DNA from: Actinophytocola sp035634895
GTDB taxonomy: Bacteria > Actinomycetota > Actinomycetes > Mycobacteriales > Pseudonocardiaceae
Length of the DNA: 64,000 nucleotides
Assembly: GCF_035634895.1 (NCBI RefSeq)
Contig: NZ_DASQCC010000234.1
Span: 5,853 to 69,852, forward strand
Reading direction: 5' to 3'
Part shown: positions 1 through 9,050 of the stretch, in pieces
Layout of the letters: each line of letters starts with the position of its first letter
Numbering within the stretch: position 1 is the stretch's first letter
Position numbers and translations under genes: made by a program
The notes under the pieces: model-generated
Seen by the model: the letters and a program-made list of their open reading frames with translations, nothing else
What the model was told of the DNA's origin: nothing
The model's database searches: none

Positions 1-199
1 CCCACACGTTGTCCTGGAGGCAGATGTGCGCTCCTGTGTAGCTTTGTCCCCACCACAGCATTAACGGACCACCGGGCCGTGTCGAGCAGTCCGGGTCCAC
101 CGTCGCCGATGCCGAAGAAACAGGCAACAGGGTGATTCCGCCGACCGCCAGCAAGATCGCCAGAACGGATCTCAGTGAGTAACGGGTTGGTCTGATCAT
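1..199 (-). CDS. Small secreted protein, C-terminus off window
   Basis: The reading frame is open to the left edge, so only the first 66 codons are visible. The start is ATG at 199, with GGGAG about six bases upstream on the minus strand; an in-frame ATG at 205 sits too close to that site. Residues 1-30 form a signal peptide: a basic start (MIRPTRYSLR), a hydrophobic core and an Ala-X-Ala-type end (SSASA). The mature part begins TVDPDCSTRPGGP and contains two cysteines and a Trp-Trp pair, which suggests a small disulfide-stabilised extracellular protein. Such proteins include I36-type inhibitors and crystallin-like folds, but no family can be assigned from this piece. Secretion is well supported; function is unknown. 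Confidence 0.6.
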   Translation of the reverse strand, partial: MIRPTRYSLRSVLAILLAVGGITLLPVSSASATVDPDCSTRPGGPLMLWWGQSYTGAHICLQDNVW

Positions 200-642
200 G
201 ACCATCTCCCTACGATTCTCCATACGGGTCGATGCCGATCATCGGCGATGATCCTACGAGCAAACAACGCCTTTGCCTTCAGGTGTAAAAAGTGTCAGGT
301 GGAGCGACGAGGGTGACGTCAGGTTGTTGGCTGCGCTCACCCTGACCGCGACCGGCCGAGCGGCTGGCAGCCGCCCCAGCCTCGCCGCGCCGACGCGTGG
401 GTATAGCTGGGAAACCTTGACGCGTTCCTTACTGCCGACGATCTACGCGCAGGTGGACTTTTCGGCGAGAATCGCGGCACTCATCGCAGTGTCCGTCGTG
501 AGTGCCATACCCGCGGCGATGTTCCCCCGGTGATCCCTCGCCACAAGTTACCGCCCAAGAACGGTCCGAACCCTGAACGACCGATGACCGCATTCGTCAA
601 AGCCTGACCACCACACGAGGAGCCATGAGTGCCGTTCTCAGT
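200..642. other. Intergenic region, no supported gene
   Basis: About 440 bases separate the leftward secreted gene from the 3' end of the leftward SARP gene. An 86-codon open frame at 273-533 has no convincing ribosome site, family signature or signal peptide. I see no clear terminator hairpin or tRNA here. Confidence 0.5.
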
Positions 643-3633
643 TCATGGATCCTGCGCGTTGATCGCAGCGAGGATGGCGCGCTCCAACAGGAGGTAACCG
701 CGTTCGCGGGCGGTGGCCAGCGCCGTCGCGGCGAGCGCGGTGGCCTCCACATGACGACCCGCCCCGCGATGGCAGGTGGCCAGGCCGATCAGCACCCTGG
801 TCTCGGTGTACCGATCCCCGATGGTCCTGGCGAGTTCACGGGCCCGCAGCAGGGTGTCCTGCGCTGACCGATGATCGCCGAGGCGGGCGTGGACGCTGGC
901 GAGCACCGTCAGCGAAACCGCCTCGCCACGCCGGTTGCGGGTGTCGCGCGCCAGCGACACAGCCTCCCCGGCAAGGTCGAGAGCCTCGGCGTGCCGGCCT
1001 GTGTGCAGGTGGACGGCCGCGAGCGAGTCGAGGATGTCGATCTCGTTGCTGCGATCGGCGACCTCGCGGGCAACTACCAGCGCGGGAGCAAGCGCGCCCA
1101 GGGCGTCGTCGGTGCGGCCAAGGGCGTGGTAGACCTCGCCGAGGCCGGCCAGGGTCCTTGCCTCACTCGCGCGGGAGCCGGCCCGCCGGTCGAGTTCCGC
1201 GGCCTCGGTCAGGCGGCGCGCCGCGGAGTGCAGCCGGCCGAGCCGCAGGTCGACCAGGCCCAGGTTGGACAGCCAGGCCGACTGACCGGTTCGCCGCTCG
1301 ATGGCCAGCGCCTGGGTGTACCACTCGGCGGCCTCCTCGGGTCGCCCCAGATCCTGGTAGACGTTGCCGAGTCCGCCGAGGGCGGCCGACTCACACTCGA
1401 CCCAGCCCACCTCCTTGGCGTTGTCACGGGCACCGGTGTAGTGGTCGAGGGACGCCTCAATCTCGCCCCCCGCAAAGCACAGCGTTGCCATGCCGAGGTG
1501 GGCCGCGGCACGGGCACGCGGGTCGCCGTCCGCGGCGGCCGCGGCGAGGGCCGCATGGGAAACGGTCGCGAAGTCCACCAGATGCCAACACATGGACAGG
1601 TATCCGCGCAGCGCGCATGCGAGCAGCCATGCCGCCGGGCGCGTGCCGCACTCGGCGGCGCGGAGCACGGCGGCGACCAGGTTCGGCCGCTCCGCATCGA
1701 GCCATGCCAGCGCGGAAGTGTTGTCACCGAACGTTTCGATCACGCCGGTGACGGCCGGACCGGGCAACGGCGCGCGCAGGAACTGTGGGTAGAGCTGGCC
1801 AGCGGCGGCGTCAGCACCGCGTAGGTAGTGGTCGTACAGGCGGACGAACGCGATCCGGCGGGTGGCGTCGCCGTCCTCGGCGGCGGCCCGCTCGGCGGCG
1901 TAGCGGCGTAACAGGTCGTGGCAGCTGTACCGGCCGGGCCCGGACTCGTTGACCAGGTGCGCGGCGGCGAGCCTGTCGAGCAACCGGGCGGTGCGCGGTG
2001 GCGAGAGGCTGGCGAGGGCCGCGGCGGCCGGGATGGTGATGTCCGGGCCGGGAACCAGGCCGAGCAGCCGGAACAGTCGCCGCGCCGGCGCCGGCAGCGT
2101 CCGATAGGAGCGGTCGAACGCGGCCCGGACGGCGACGTGCGGATCACCACCGACCTCGAGGGCGGCCAGCGGGTTGCCGCCGGCGAGTTCCGCGGTGTAG
2201 CTGGCGATGGTGATCTTGGGCCGGGCGGTCAGGTTGGCCGCGGCGATCCGCAGTGCCAGCGGCAGGTGGTCGCACAGGCAGGCCAACGTGGCGACCGCAT
2301 CCGGTTCCGCGCCCGCCCGCTCGACCCCCAGCAACCGGGTGAGCAGGGTTTCGGCCTCGACGGGGTCGAGCACGTCGAGCAGGACGCGCACAGCTCCGTC
2401 GACGGCGACCAGGCCGTCGAGCCGGTCCCTGCTGGTGATCAGCACCAGGCAGTCGGCACTGCCCGGCAACAGCGGGCGGATCTGGTTGGGATGGTGTGCG
2501 TTGTCCAGCACGACCAGAACCCGTTTGTCGGCAAGGAGGCTGCGGTACAGCGAGGTCGCGGCGTCCAGCTCGACCGGGATGCCTTCGGTCGGCACTCCCA
2601 GGACCAACAGGAACCGGGCCAACACCTCGATCGGCCGCAGCGGCGGCCCTGCCGCGTAGCCGCGCAGGTTGACGTAGAGCTGACCGTCGGGAAAGCGGTC
2701 CCGCACGCGATGTGCCCAGTACACGGCCAACGCGGACTTGCCAACGCCACTGGTGCCGACGATCGCCGAGATCACGACGGACCGGCGCGGGGCTCCGCCG
2801 GCCGGCAGCAGCGCGTCCAGCCGGTCCAGGTAACCGTCCCGGCCGGTGAATGCCGCGATCTCGGCGGGCAACTGCATCGGGCGCCCCCGGGCCGGGCCGG
2901 CCTGCGGGGCCTCACCGGCGATGATCGCCCGGTGCAGGTCACGCAGCTCGGTGCTCGGCTCGACACCGAGCTCGGCGACCAGCACATCGCGGGCACGGCG
3001 ATAAGCGTCCAGTGCCTGCGCCCGCCGGCCGCACCGGTAGGCGGCCAACATCAGCAGGGTCCACAGCCGCTCGCGCAGCGGGTGCTCGTCGGCAAGGCGG
3101 TGCAACTCGTCCACCACACCGGCATGCCGGCCAAGCTCGAGCTCCGCGTGCATACGTTCCTCCAGCGCGCCCAGCCGGGACTGCTCGAGGCCGGCCACGT
3201 ACGCCGTCACGGTCGGGGTGGCAGCCACGTCGACCATCGCCGGACCCCGCCACAGCGCCAGCGCTTCGGACAACCGCGCCACCGCCGCGTCCACCCGGCC
3301 GGCGGCCAGCTCGCCCCGCCCAGCGGCGACGAGCCGGGCGAACCGGGTCGCGTCGAGGTCGTCATCGTCGAGCCGCAGCTCGTACCCGTTGCCGCGGGTG
3401 ACGAGCCGGGCGCCGAGCACCCTGCGCAGCTTCATCACGTTGTTGTGGACCGCGCCGACAGCGGTCCTGGGCGGCCGGTCCGCCCAGATCTCGTCGACCA
3501 GCCGGTCTGTTGTGACCACCCGTCCGGCCTCGGCCAGCAGCAGCGCCAGCAACACCCGCTGCTGCCGCGCCCGCACCGGCGACCAGACGGCGCCGTCCCA
3601 TATCTGTACCGACCCGAGTATCCGCAACCGCAT
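643..3633 (-). CDS. SARP/AfsR-family STAND transcriptional regulator
   Basis: The protein is 996 aa when started at ATG 3633 (MRLRILGSVQ), three bases after an AGGGG site; the longer open frame upstream lacks an initiation site. Domains in order are an OmpR-type winged helix (about 1-90), the bacterial transcriptional activation (BTAD) helical domain (about 95-240), an NB-ARC NTPase with Walker A GTSGVGKSA (293-301) and Walker B LVVLDN (373-378), and C-terminal TPR repeats (about 600-990). This is the AfsR architecture, which activates antibiotic or secreted-enzyme genes in actinomycetes after ligand- or phosphorylation-controlled NTP switching. It is transcribed away from the divergent secreted gene at 3766, which is a plausible target. 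A second protein of the same layout lies at 4469-7525. The target genes cannot be read from the sequence. Confidence 0.93.
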   Translation of the reverse strand: MRLRILGSVQIWDGAVWSPVRARQQRVLLALLLAEAGRVVTTDRLVDEIWADRPPRTAVGAVHNNVMKLRRVLGARLVTRGNGYELRLDDDDLDATRFARLVAAGRGELAAGRVDAAVARLSEALALWRGPAMVDVAATPTVTAYVAGLEQSRLGALEERMHAELELGRHAGVVDELHRLADEHPLRERLWTLLMLAAYRCGRRAQALDAYRRARDVLVAELGVEPSTELRDLHRAIIAGEAPQAGPARGRPMQLPAEIAAFTGRDGYLDRLDALLPAGGAPRRSVVISAIVGTSGVGKSALAVYWAHRVRDRFPDGQLYVNLRGYAAGPPLRPIEVLARFLLVLGVPTEGIPVELDAATSLYRSLLADKRVLVVLDNAHHPNQIRPLLPGSADCLVLITSRDRLDGLVAVDGAVRVLLDVLDPVEAETLLTRLLGVERAGAEPDAVATLACLCDHLPLALRIAAANLTARPKITIASYTAELAGGNPLAALEVGGDPHVAVRAAFDRSYRTLPAPARRLFRLLGLVPGPDITIPAAAALASLSPPRTARLLDRLAAAHLVNESGPGRYSCHDLLRRYAAERAAAEDGDATRRIAFVRLYDHYLRGADAAAGQLYPQFLRAPLPGPAVTGVIETFGDNTSALAWLDAERPNLVAAVLRAAECGTRPAAWLLACALRGYLSMCWHLVDFATVSHAALAAAAADGDPRARAAAHLGMATLCFAGGEIEASLDHYTGARDNAKEVGWVECESAALGGLGNVYQDLGRPEEAAEWYTQALAIERRTGQSAWLSNLGLVDLRLGRLHSAARRLTEAAELDRRAGSRASEARTLAGLGEVYHALGRTDDALGALAPALVVAREVADRSNEIDILDSLAAVHLHTGRHAEALDLAGEAVSLARDTRNRRGEAVSLTVLASVHARLGDHRSAQDTLLRARELARTIGDRYTETRVLIGLATCHRGAGRHVEATALAATALATARERGYLLLERAILAAINAQDP

Positions 3634-3765
3634 ATCCCCTGTTTCGTGGCGAGGCTCGGTCCGGATCGGTCCGGGGGCCACACATGAGAACGGTGTGAGA
3701 GCGGTGTTATCGCCCGTTCCTACGGTTCGCCACGTCCAGCTCATCCCCACCCCGGAGGGCACATC

Positions 3766-4377
3766 ATGAAATTGCGGAAGAGATTGTCGTTACGGCCGCT
3801 GCTCGGCACCGTCGTCGGCGTACTGGCGGTCGCCGCCCTGACCACACCGCTGCTGGTGGGATCGGCGACGGCGCAGGACGACCCGAGGGTCCCCGAGGCC
3901 GACTGCGTTGCCCCCGTCGACCCGACGACGATCACAGAACCGACACCGATCACAGAACCGACACCGATCACGGTGCCGACGACGATCACAGAACCGACGA
4001 CGATCACGCTGCCGACGTCGGTACCGTTCGACAGCCCCGAGATGACCAACGCCGACGACAAGAAGTGCCCGGCACGCACCGAGGTCAAGGACCTGAACTA
4101 CGGCTACACCGCCAAGATCGCGGACGGCAAGCTGGTGGTCACGTTCACCGACGGAAAGGCGTGCAAGGTCGAGTCGGTCGAGGCCACCGACGGCAAACTG
4201 CGCGACGACAAGGTGACCGTCGAACAACCGGTCAAGGACGGCGAGGCCAAGATCAAGGTCAAACTGACCGTGAAGTGCGGCGAGGACACGTTGGTCTACG
4301 AGGGATTCGTCATCGCCTACGACGAGTCCATCAACCAGATCAAGGTGGACGTGGGCGACCTCAAACCGACCGAGTAA
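3766..4377 (+). CDS. Secreted protein with Thr/Pro/Ile repeat stalk
   Basis: This is a 203-aa protein with a GGAGG site seven bases before its ATG. Residues 1-36 are a signal peptide (basic KLRKR, long hydrophobic core, cleavage near ATAQ-DD). Residues about 53-83 are six-residue repeats of the form T(T/P)IT(E/V/L)P, a flexible extracellular linker. The C-terminal 115 residues are lysine- and acid-rich with two Cys (KKC, GKAC) plus one more (VKCGED) and alternating beta-strand-like stretches. No family is recognised. The gene lies between two minus-strand SARP regulators, diverges from one and converges on the other. A surface or exported protein under SARP control is an inference from position only. 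Confidence 0.8.
   Translation: MKLRKRLSLRPLLGTVVGVLAVAALTTPLLVGSATAQDDPRVPEADCVAPVDPTTITEPTPITEPTPITVPTTITEPTTITLPTSVPFDSPEMTNADDKKCPARTEVKDLNYGYTAKIADGKLVVTFTDGKACKVESVEATDGKLRDDKVTVEQPVKDGEAKIKVKLTVKCGEDTLVYEGFVIAYDESINQIKVDVGDLKPTE
3922..4011 (+). repeat. Five 18-bp tandem repeats inside the secreted-protein gene
   Basis: Five consecutive 18-bp units begin with CCGAC(G/A)(C/A)CGATCAC and vary at the last six bases. They encode the hexapeptide stalk. The length is a multiple of three, so gain or loss of units would keep the frame. Confidence 0.9.
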
Positions 4378-4396
4378 CTCCGGGCCACCCAAGCAT

Positions 4397-4444
4397 GCCC
4401 CGAAGACAACCCTGGCACCTACGCGAAGCCAGGGCCTTCGGGGC
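4397..4444. terminator. Bidirectional hairpin between convergent genes
   Basis: The arms GCCCCGAAG and CCCTGGC pair with GCCAGGG and CTTCGGGGC around an 11-base loop, with a small internal bulge. The hairpin lies between the stop of the secreted gene (4377) and the stop of the leftward SARP gene (4469), so it can terminate both. Confidence 0.8.
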
Positions 4445-4468
4445 AGCACGGGTGGCACGGTCGCGACC

Positions 4469-7400
4469 TCACCGGCGCGGGGCGTGCCGGTGTTCGGGTA
4501 GTAACGCCATCACTGCCACGCTCTCGGTCTCGTTGCCGATGCGGTCGTACAGGGCAAGCGCATTCCCCCACACGTGGGCCGCGAGGGTTGAGTCGCCGTC
4601 GGTCTGGTGGGCTCTGCCCAGTGCGGTGAGGGCGTGTGCCTGCTCCAGATCGTTGCCCATTCGCCGCGCCAGCTCGACGGCCCTGGTCAGCTGCTCGATG
4701 CCGGCCGCCACGCGGCCGGTCAGGGTGTCGACTGTCCCCAACAGCCTGACGCAGATGGTCTGTCCCCAAAGGACACTGTGCTGGTCGAACACGGCCATGC
4801 AGCGCTCGAGAGTCTGCCTTGGCACGACGAGCCCCAGTCGCAGCTTCAGTTCCGCTTCGGCGAGCAGCAGGTAGACCTCGAGGGTCAGCTCTCGCCTGCC
4901 ACGGCACTGTTCGACCGCGTCGGCGAGGCGGCTGAGCACTGCCGCGGCCGTGTCCCGGTTCTGGCATGCGCCGGCGAGCTCCCAGAGCGCGAGCACTCGG
5001 TTGTACATGTTCCCGTTGCCATCGGCCAGCGCCAGGCTGCGTTCACCGCAGCGGGTGGCCTCGTCGTAGTGCCCCTGCTGGCGGCTGGTCGACGCGCGCA
5101 GACACCACAGCAGGCCAAGGCCTGCGTCGTAGTCGAGCGCCTGCGCCATCTCCATCGCGACCCGCGCGTGGGTCCGCGCCTCGGCGAGCCGACCGCGGCG
5201 CAGGCTGAGGAGCGCGCGCAGACCGCACACGTCCACCACCCCATGCGGTTGGTCGTACTCGCGGAAGACCGCCTCGGCACCGTCCAGATCGATGGCCGGG
5301 ACCCGGACACCGACCACCCGCAGGTAACCGAGGTTGCGCGTGATGACCGCGGCACCGAGCCGATCGCCGCCCTCGACGCACACCCGCGACGCGAGCTGGT
5401 GGGTGAGCAGCCAGTCGTCGTAGTAGCCGCAGTGGGCGTGGTAGCCGACGCCGCGTGCCGCGATCTCCCATGCCTGCGCGGCGAGCCCGGTGCGCGCTGC
5501 CTGACCGACCGCGGCGACGAGCGTGCCGCGCTCGGCGTCGAACCAGGCCAGTGGGTCGCGGGCCACCTCGGCGGTCAGGTCGTCGTCGGTACGCCGTCGG
5601 GGCGCGTCACCCGGTATGTCCCAGACGACGTGCTCATGCAACGCGCGATCGGCGACGTCGGCCACGGCGAGCAGTGCGCCGAGGGCCCTGGACAGCGCCG
5701 CGACCCGCTCCTCTTCCCCGTCCTCGATCTCCCCCCGTTCTCGGGCGTAGAGACCGACCAGGTCGTGCAGGCGGTAGCGGAGGTGCCCCGTCCCCGCGGC
5801 CGTGCCGGTCACCAGCTGGGCGTCCACGAGCCGTTCGAGCAGCGTGTCGGTGCGTGCTGTCGGCAGGTCGAGCAGCGCGGCGACGATCCACGTCGGCGAG
5901 TCGGTCAGCTCCAGCAGTGCGAGCATGCGCAACGTCCGCCGGGTGTCCGGGTCGAGCCTGACGTAGATGGCGTCGATGCTGGCGCGGACGGCGAGGTCCC
6001 CGGTGGCCAGCTCGTCCAGCCGTCGCGCCTCGTCGTCGAGCCGTGCCGCCAGTCGTGCCAGCGGCCAGGCCGGCCGGGCGGCCAGTCGTGCGCCCACGAT
6101 GCGCACGGCGAGCGGCAGGTGGTCACACCTGGCCACGATCACCTCGGCGAGTGCGGGCTCGGCCATCACCCGTTCCTCGCCGGCGATGGTGGCCAGCAGC
6201 CGGATCGCCGCCTCGTGACCCAGGGGGAGCAAGGGGAACTGCCGAGCGTTCAGCCCGGTGAGCGTCGTGCGGCTGGTGACCAGTACCGCACAGGTCGCGC
6301 TGCCGGGTAGCAGCGGACGAACCTGCCGCTCGTCGGCCGCGTTGTCGAGCACGAGCAGCACCCGGCGGTCGGCCAGCAGCATGCGCAGGCGGGTCGCACG
6401 TTCCTCCACCGTGGTCGGCAACGCCCTGCCGTCCATGCCCAGTGCGGTGAGGAACCGGGCGAGCACATGTGCCGGATCGGTCGCGTCCGGCTCGATGCCG
6501 TGCAGGTCGGCGTAGAGCTGACCGTCCGGAAAGGACTCTCGAAGCCGATGGGCGACGTGCACGGTGAGAGTGGTCTTGCCGACCCCGCCCTGCCCGGTCA
6601 TCGCCAGCACCGGCATCGCGGTGGTCGACGGACCGGCGGTCAGTGCGTCGGTGATCGTGGCGACCTCGTCGTCACGACCGACGAAGTCGACGATGTCCGG
6701 TGGGAGCTGGTTGGGCGTGGGTGGGCGCACAGCGGGAGAAACGGCCACCACCGCGGGCACGCGCCGCTCGAACGTGCTGGCGGGCACGGGTTCGCCCGCC
6801 AGGATCGTCTGATGCAGCTCGGCGAGCTCACGCATCGGCGGGATGCCCAGCTCGTCGTCGAGCAGCGTGTGCCCCTGCTGGTAGGCCGCCAGCGCCTCGG
6901 AGCGCCGCCCGCACCTGGCGAGAGCGAGCATCAGCTGGCCACGCAGACCCTCGACCAGCGGGTGGGCGTTCACCCACCGAGCGAGCTCACCGACCACGTC
7001 GGCATGCCGGCCGAGACCGAGCTCGACCGACATCCTGGTCTCGACCGCGACCAGCCGGAGCCGCTCCAGCTGCGCGGCCTCCGCGGCCACCGCCGGGGTG
7101 TCCGCCACCTCGCTCAACGCGGGCCCGCGCCACAGCGTCTCCGCCCGGCCCAGCTGCTCGGTCGCCGTGGACAACCGGCCGGCGGACAGGCTCTGCTGCC
7201 CGGCGCGGACGAGCTGGGTGAACACGCGTGAGTCGACGTCGTCGTCGGTGGTCATCAGCCGGTAGCCGCTGCCTTCCGTGACGAGCAGCGCGCCGGCGGC
7301 GTCGCCGAGCAGCCGGCGCAGCCGCATCACGTAGGCCTGCACGGTGTTCAACGCCGATGACGGTGGCCGGTCTCCCCACAGCTCGGACATCAGCCGGTCG

Positions 7401-7525
7401 GTACTGGCGACCTTCCCGGACTCGATCAGCAGTATCGCGAGGACGAGGCGCTGCTGGCGTGCACGCACGCCCGTCCAGCCGGACCCGGTCGCGACCCGGA
7501 GCGGGCCGAGTATCTGAAAGCGCAT
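4469..7525 (-). CDS. Second SARP/AfsR-family STAND regulator
   Basis: The protein is 1018 aa from ATG 7525 (MRFQILGPLR), four bases after GGGG; the adjacent GTG at 7528 is too close to that site. The order is winged helix (1-95), BTAD (100-250), NB-ARC with Walker A GQGGVGKTT (311-319) and a VLLVLDN Walker B, then TPR-like helices to the end. Compared with the protein at 643-3633 it keeps the same layout but differs widely in sequence, so it is a paralogue rather than a recent duplicate. It faces the M23 peptidase gene at 7670 across a short divergent intergenic region, which makes that gene a possible target. The regulon is not readable from sequence. Confidence 0.93.
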   Translation of the reverse strand: MRFQILGPLRVATGSGWTGVRARQQRLVLAILLIESGKVASTDRLMSELWGDRPPSSALNTVQAYVMRLRRLLGDAAGALLVTEGSGYRLMTTDDDVDSRVFTQLVRAGQQSLSAGRLSTATEQLGRAETLWRGPALSEVADTPAVAAEAAQLERLRLVAVETRMSVELGLGRHADVVGELARWVNAHPLVEGLRGQLMLALARCGRRSEALAAYQQGHTLLDDELGIPPMRELAELHQTILAGEPVPASTFERRVPAVVAVSPAVRPPTPNQLPPDIVDFVGRDDEVATITDALTAGPSTTAMPVLAMTGQGGVGKTTLTVHVAHRLRESFPDGQLYADLHGIEPDATDPAHVLARFLTALGMDGRALPTTVEERATRLRMLLADRRVLLVLDNAADERQVRPLLPGSATCAVLVTSRTTLTGLNARQFPLLPLGHEAAIRLLATIAGEERVMAEPALAEVIVARCDHLPLAVRIVGARLAARPAWPLARLAARLDDEARRLDELATGDLAVRASIDAIYVRLDPDTRRTLRMLALLELTDSPTWIVAALLDLPTARTDTLLERLVDAQLVTGTAAGTGHLRYRLHDLVGLYARERGEIEDGEEERVAALSRALGALLAVADVADRALHEHVVWDIPGDAPRRRTDDDLTAEVARDPLAWFDAERGTLVAAVGQAARTGLAAQAWEIAARGVGYHAHCGYYDDWLLTHQLASRVCVEGGDRLGAAVITRNLGYLRVVGVRVPAIDLDGAEAVFREYDQPHGVVDVCGLRALLSLRRGRLAEARTHARVAMEMAQALDYDAGLGLLWCLRASTSRQQGHYDEATRCGERSLALADGNGNMYNRVLALWELAGACQNRDTAAAVLSRLADAVEQCRGRRELTLEVYLLLAEAELKLRLGLVVPRQTLERCMAVFDQHSVLWGQTICVRLLGTVDTLTGRVAAGIEQLTRAVELARRMGNDLEQAHALTALGRAHQTDGDSTLAAHVWGNALALYDRIGNETESVAVMALLPEHRHAPRR

Positions 7526-7669
7526 CACGCCCCATCTCGCGAACAGTGCACGAACTGTAGCCGTCAGTGTCAGTTCAGTGAGCCGTCAGCGGCGACGGCC
7601 ACCCTGATTGGTGTAATTTTCACCCACCAAAACGGATTCACGTTATTGATTTCCTCGACTTGGAGAGGC

Positions 7670-8752
7670 ATGACTCGCAACATTCGTCCAGCAGCGGCGA
7701 TCCGCGGCGCGGTAGCAGCCCTGTGCGTGGCGGCCGGGGTCGTCATCGTCACCCCGGGCACCGCGTCGGCCGTGCCGAACTTCCAACTACCGTTCCAATG
7801 CGACGACACCTGGCGGTTGAACACGTGGGACAGCGCGCATGCTCCCGCGCTGGACATGGTGCACGAGCCGCAGGCGAACACCGAGGGCCAGATCGTCGTC
7901 GCGCCCGCCGCGGGAACGGTGAACCAGTCGTACTTCCACAGCAACGCCGGCAACATGATCCAGATCAACCACGGCGGCGGTCACTTCACCACCTACATCC
8001 ACCTGCAGTCCCGCTCGGTCTCGGTCGGCGCACAGGTGGCGCAGGGTCAGGTGATCGGCCGGGTCGGACACACCGGCCCCACCTCCAACGGCGTCTCCCA
8101 CCTGCACTACGAGCAGGGCTTCGACGCCAACGGTGACGGCAGTGCCAGCTGGGGTTTCCAGGGTGCCGAGCGGGTCACGGCCCGGTTCAACGGCGTGAAC
8201 TACGGTCCCGGCGCCGGCGGCGAGTGGCGCAACGTGGTGAGCAGGAACTGCGGTGGCGGAGGCGGCGGCTCGTCCGACGTCACCGGCGACGGCCGACCGG
8301 ACCTGGTCGGCCGGACCGAGTCGGGCGATCTGTTGTTGTACCAGCACTCGGGTTCGGTCAACGGCGAGTCCACGTGGCGGTCATCGACGAAAGTCGGCCA
8401 CGGCTGGGGCGCGATGACCGCGATCCTGCTCGGTGACGTCACCGGCGACGGCCTCAGCGATCTGGTGGGACGGACCGCATCGGGCGACCTCCTGCTGTAC
8501 CCACACTCGGGTTCGGTCAACGGCGAAGCCACCTGGCGATCGTCGACCAAGGTCGGCCACGGCTGGGACGGCATGACCGCGATCGAGTTGGCCGATGTGA
8601 GCGGCGACGGCTGGGAGGACCTGGTCGGACGGACCGCATCGGGCGACCTCCTGCTGTACCCACACTCCGGCTCGGTCAACGGCGAAGCCACCTGGCGATC
8701 ATCGACCAAGGTCAGCCACGGCTGGGGCGCGATGACAGGTGTGCTTCTCTGA
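7670..8752 (+). CDS. Secreted M23 peptidase with VCBS/FG-GAP-like repeats
   Basis: The protein is 360 aa from ATG 7670, which follows GGAGAGG; a TTG further upstream is less likely. Residues 1-35 are a signal peptide ending TASA. Residues about 40-190 are an M23 (LytM) zinc-peptidase domain. The first metal motif reads HAPALD, with four rather than three residues between His and Asp, and the HLHYE motif supplies the HxH pair. A Gly-rich linker leads to three 53-residue repeats starting DVTGDG, with Asp-rich calcium-like loops as in FG-GAP/VCBS folds. Likely role: cleavage of peptidoglycan peptides or extracellular Gly-rich proteins. It ends in a strong hairpin. Confidence 0.9.
   Translation: MTRNIRPAAAIRGAVAALCVAAGVVIVTPGTASAVPNFQLPFQCDDTWRLNTWDSAHAPALDMVHEPQANTEGQIVVAPAAGTVNQSYFHSNAGNMIQINHGGGHFTTYIHLQSRSVSVGAQVAQGQVIGRVGHTGPTSNGVSHLHYEQGFDANGDGSASWGFQGAERVTARFNGVNYGPGAGGEWRNVVSRNCGGGGGGSSDVTGDGRPDLVGRTESGDLLLYQHSGSVNGESTWRSSTKVGHGWGAMTAILLGDVTGDGLSDLVGRTASGDLLLYPHSGSVNGEATWRSSTKVGHGWDGMTAIELADVSGDGWEDLVGRTASGDLLLYPHSGSVNGEATWRSSTKVSHGWGAMTGVLL
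8276..8752 (+). repeat. Three 159-bp coding repeats
   Basis: Three head-to-tail 159-bp units encode the C-terminal 53-aa repeats of the M23 protein. Units two and three are nearly identical over long stretches, for example the codons for SGDLLLYPHSGSVNGEATWR, which indicates recent duplication or gene conversion. Confidence 0.88.
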
Positions 8753-8764
8753 CAGGCCCTTGGC

Positions 8765-8791
8765 CCGTGCCAGCATCGCCTGCTGGCACGG
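8765..8791 (+). terminator. Hairpin after M23 peptidase gene
   Basis: The arms CCGTGCCAGCA and TGCTGGCACGG pair perfectly around a five-base loop, 12 bases after the stop codon. An outer GACAGG/CCTGTC pairing could extend it. Confidence 0.85.
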
Positions 8792-8953
8792 CGCCCTGTC
8801 GGTGCGAGTCAGGCCATCACGATCAACCCTCACCTTGGCGAGACGCCCCCGCCGACTCTGGTGGCGGCGGAACACGACCCGGCGGCCATCAACGCTCAGG
8901 TCATGGCTTCACAGTCGATCGTTGACCCCTCACCCGACGGCCTGCTACAAAGT

Positions 8954-8969
8954 GTGAGAGCGCTTTCAC
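8954..8969. promoter_or_regulatory. LacI-type operator upstream of GH81 gene
   Basis: GTGAGAGCGCTTTCAC is a 16-bp palindrome with one mismatch, centred on the CG step typical of LacI/CcpA-family operators. It lies about 82 bases before the GH81 start. The sequence differs from the TCGAACCGGTTCGA sites of the LacI gene in this window, so another regulator is expected to bind it. Confidence 0.65.
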
Positions 8970-9050
8970 GCGCGCCGGTATTTTTTTCTGCCGACTGGAC
9001 CTGTGGTCGTTCGCTGTCCTGTTTCGCCCCTGCTCAAAGGAGAGCCGCTC

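Noticed and set aside
273..533. 86-codon plus-strand open frame
   Set aside because: It has no ribosome site, no recognisable domain, and Arg/Ala-rich composition typical of chance frames in GC-rich DNA.
1918..3687. Plus-strand 589-codon frame opposite the SARP gene
   Set aside because: It is a shadow of the SARP coding strand; low-complexity Gln/Arg/Gly composition and no domain.
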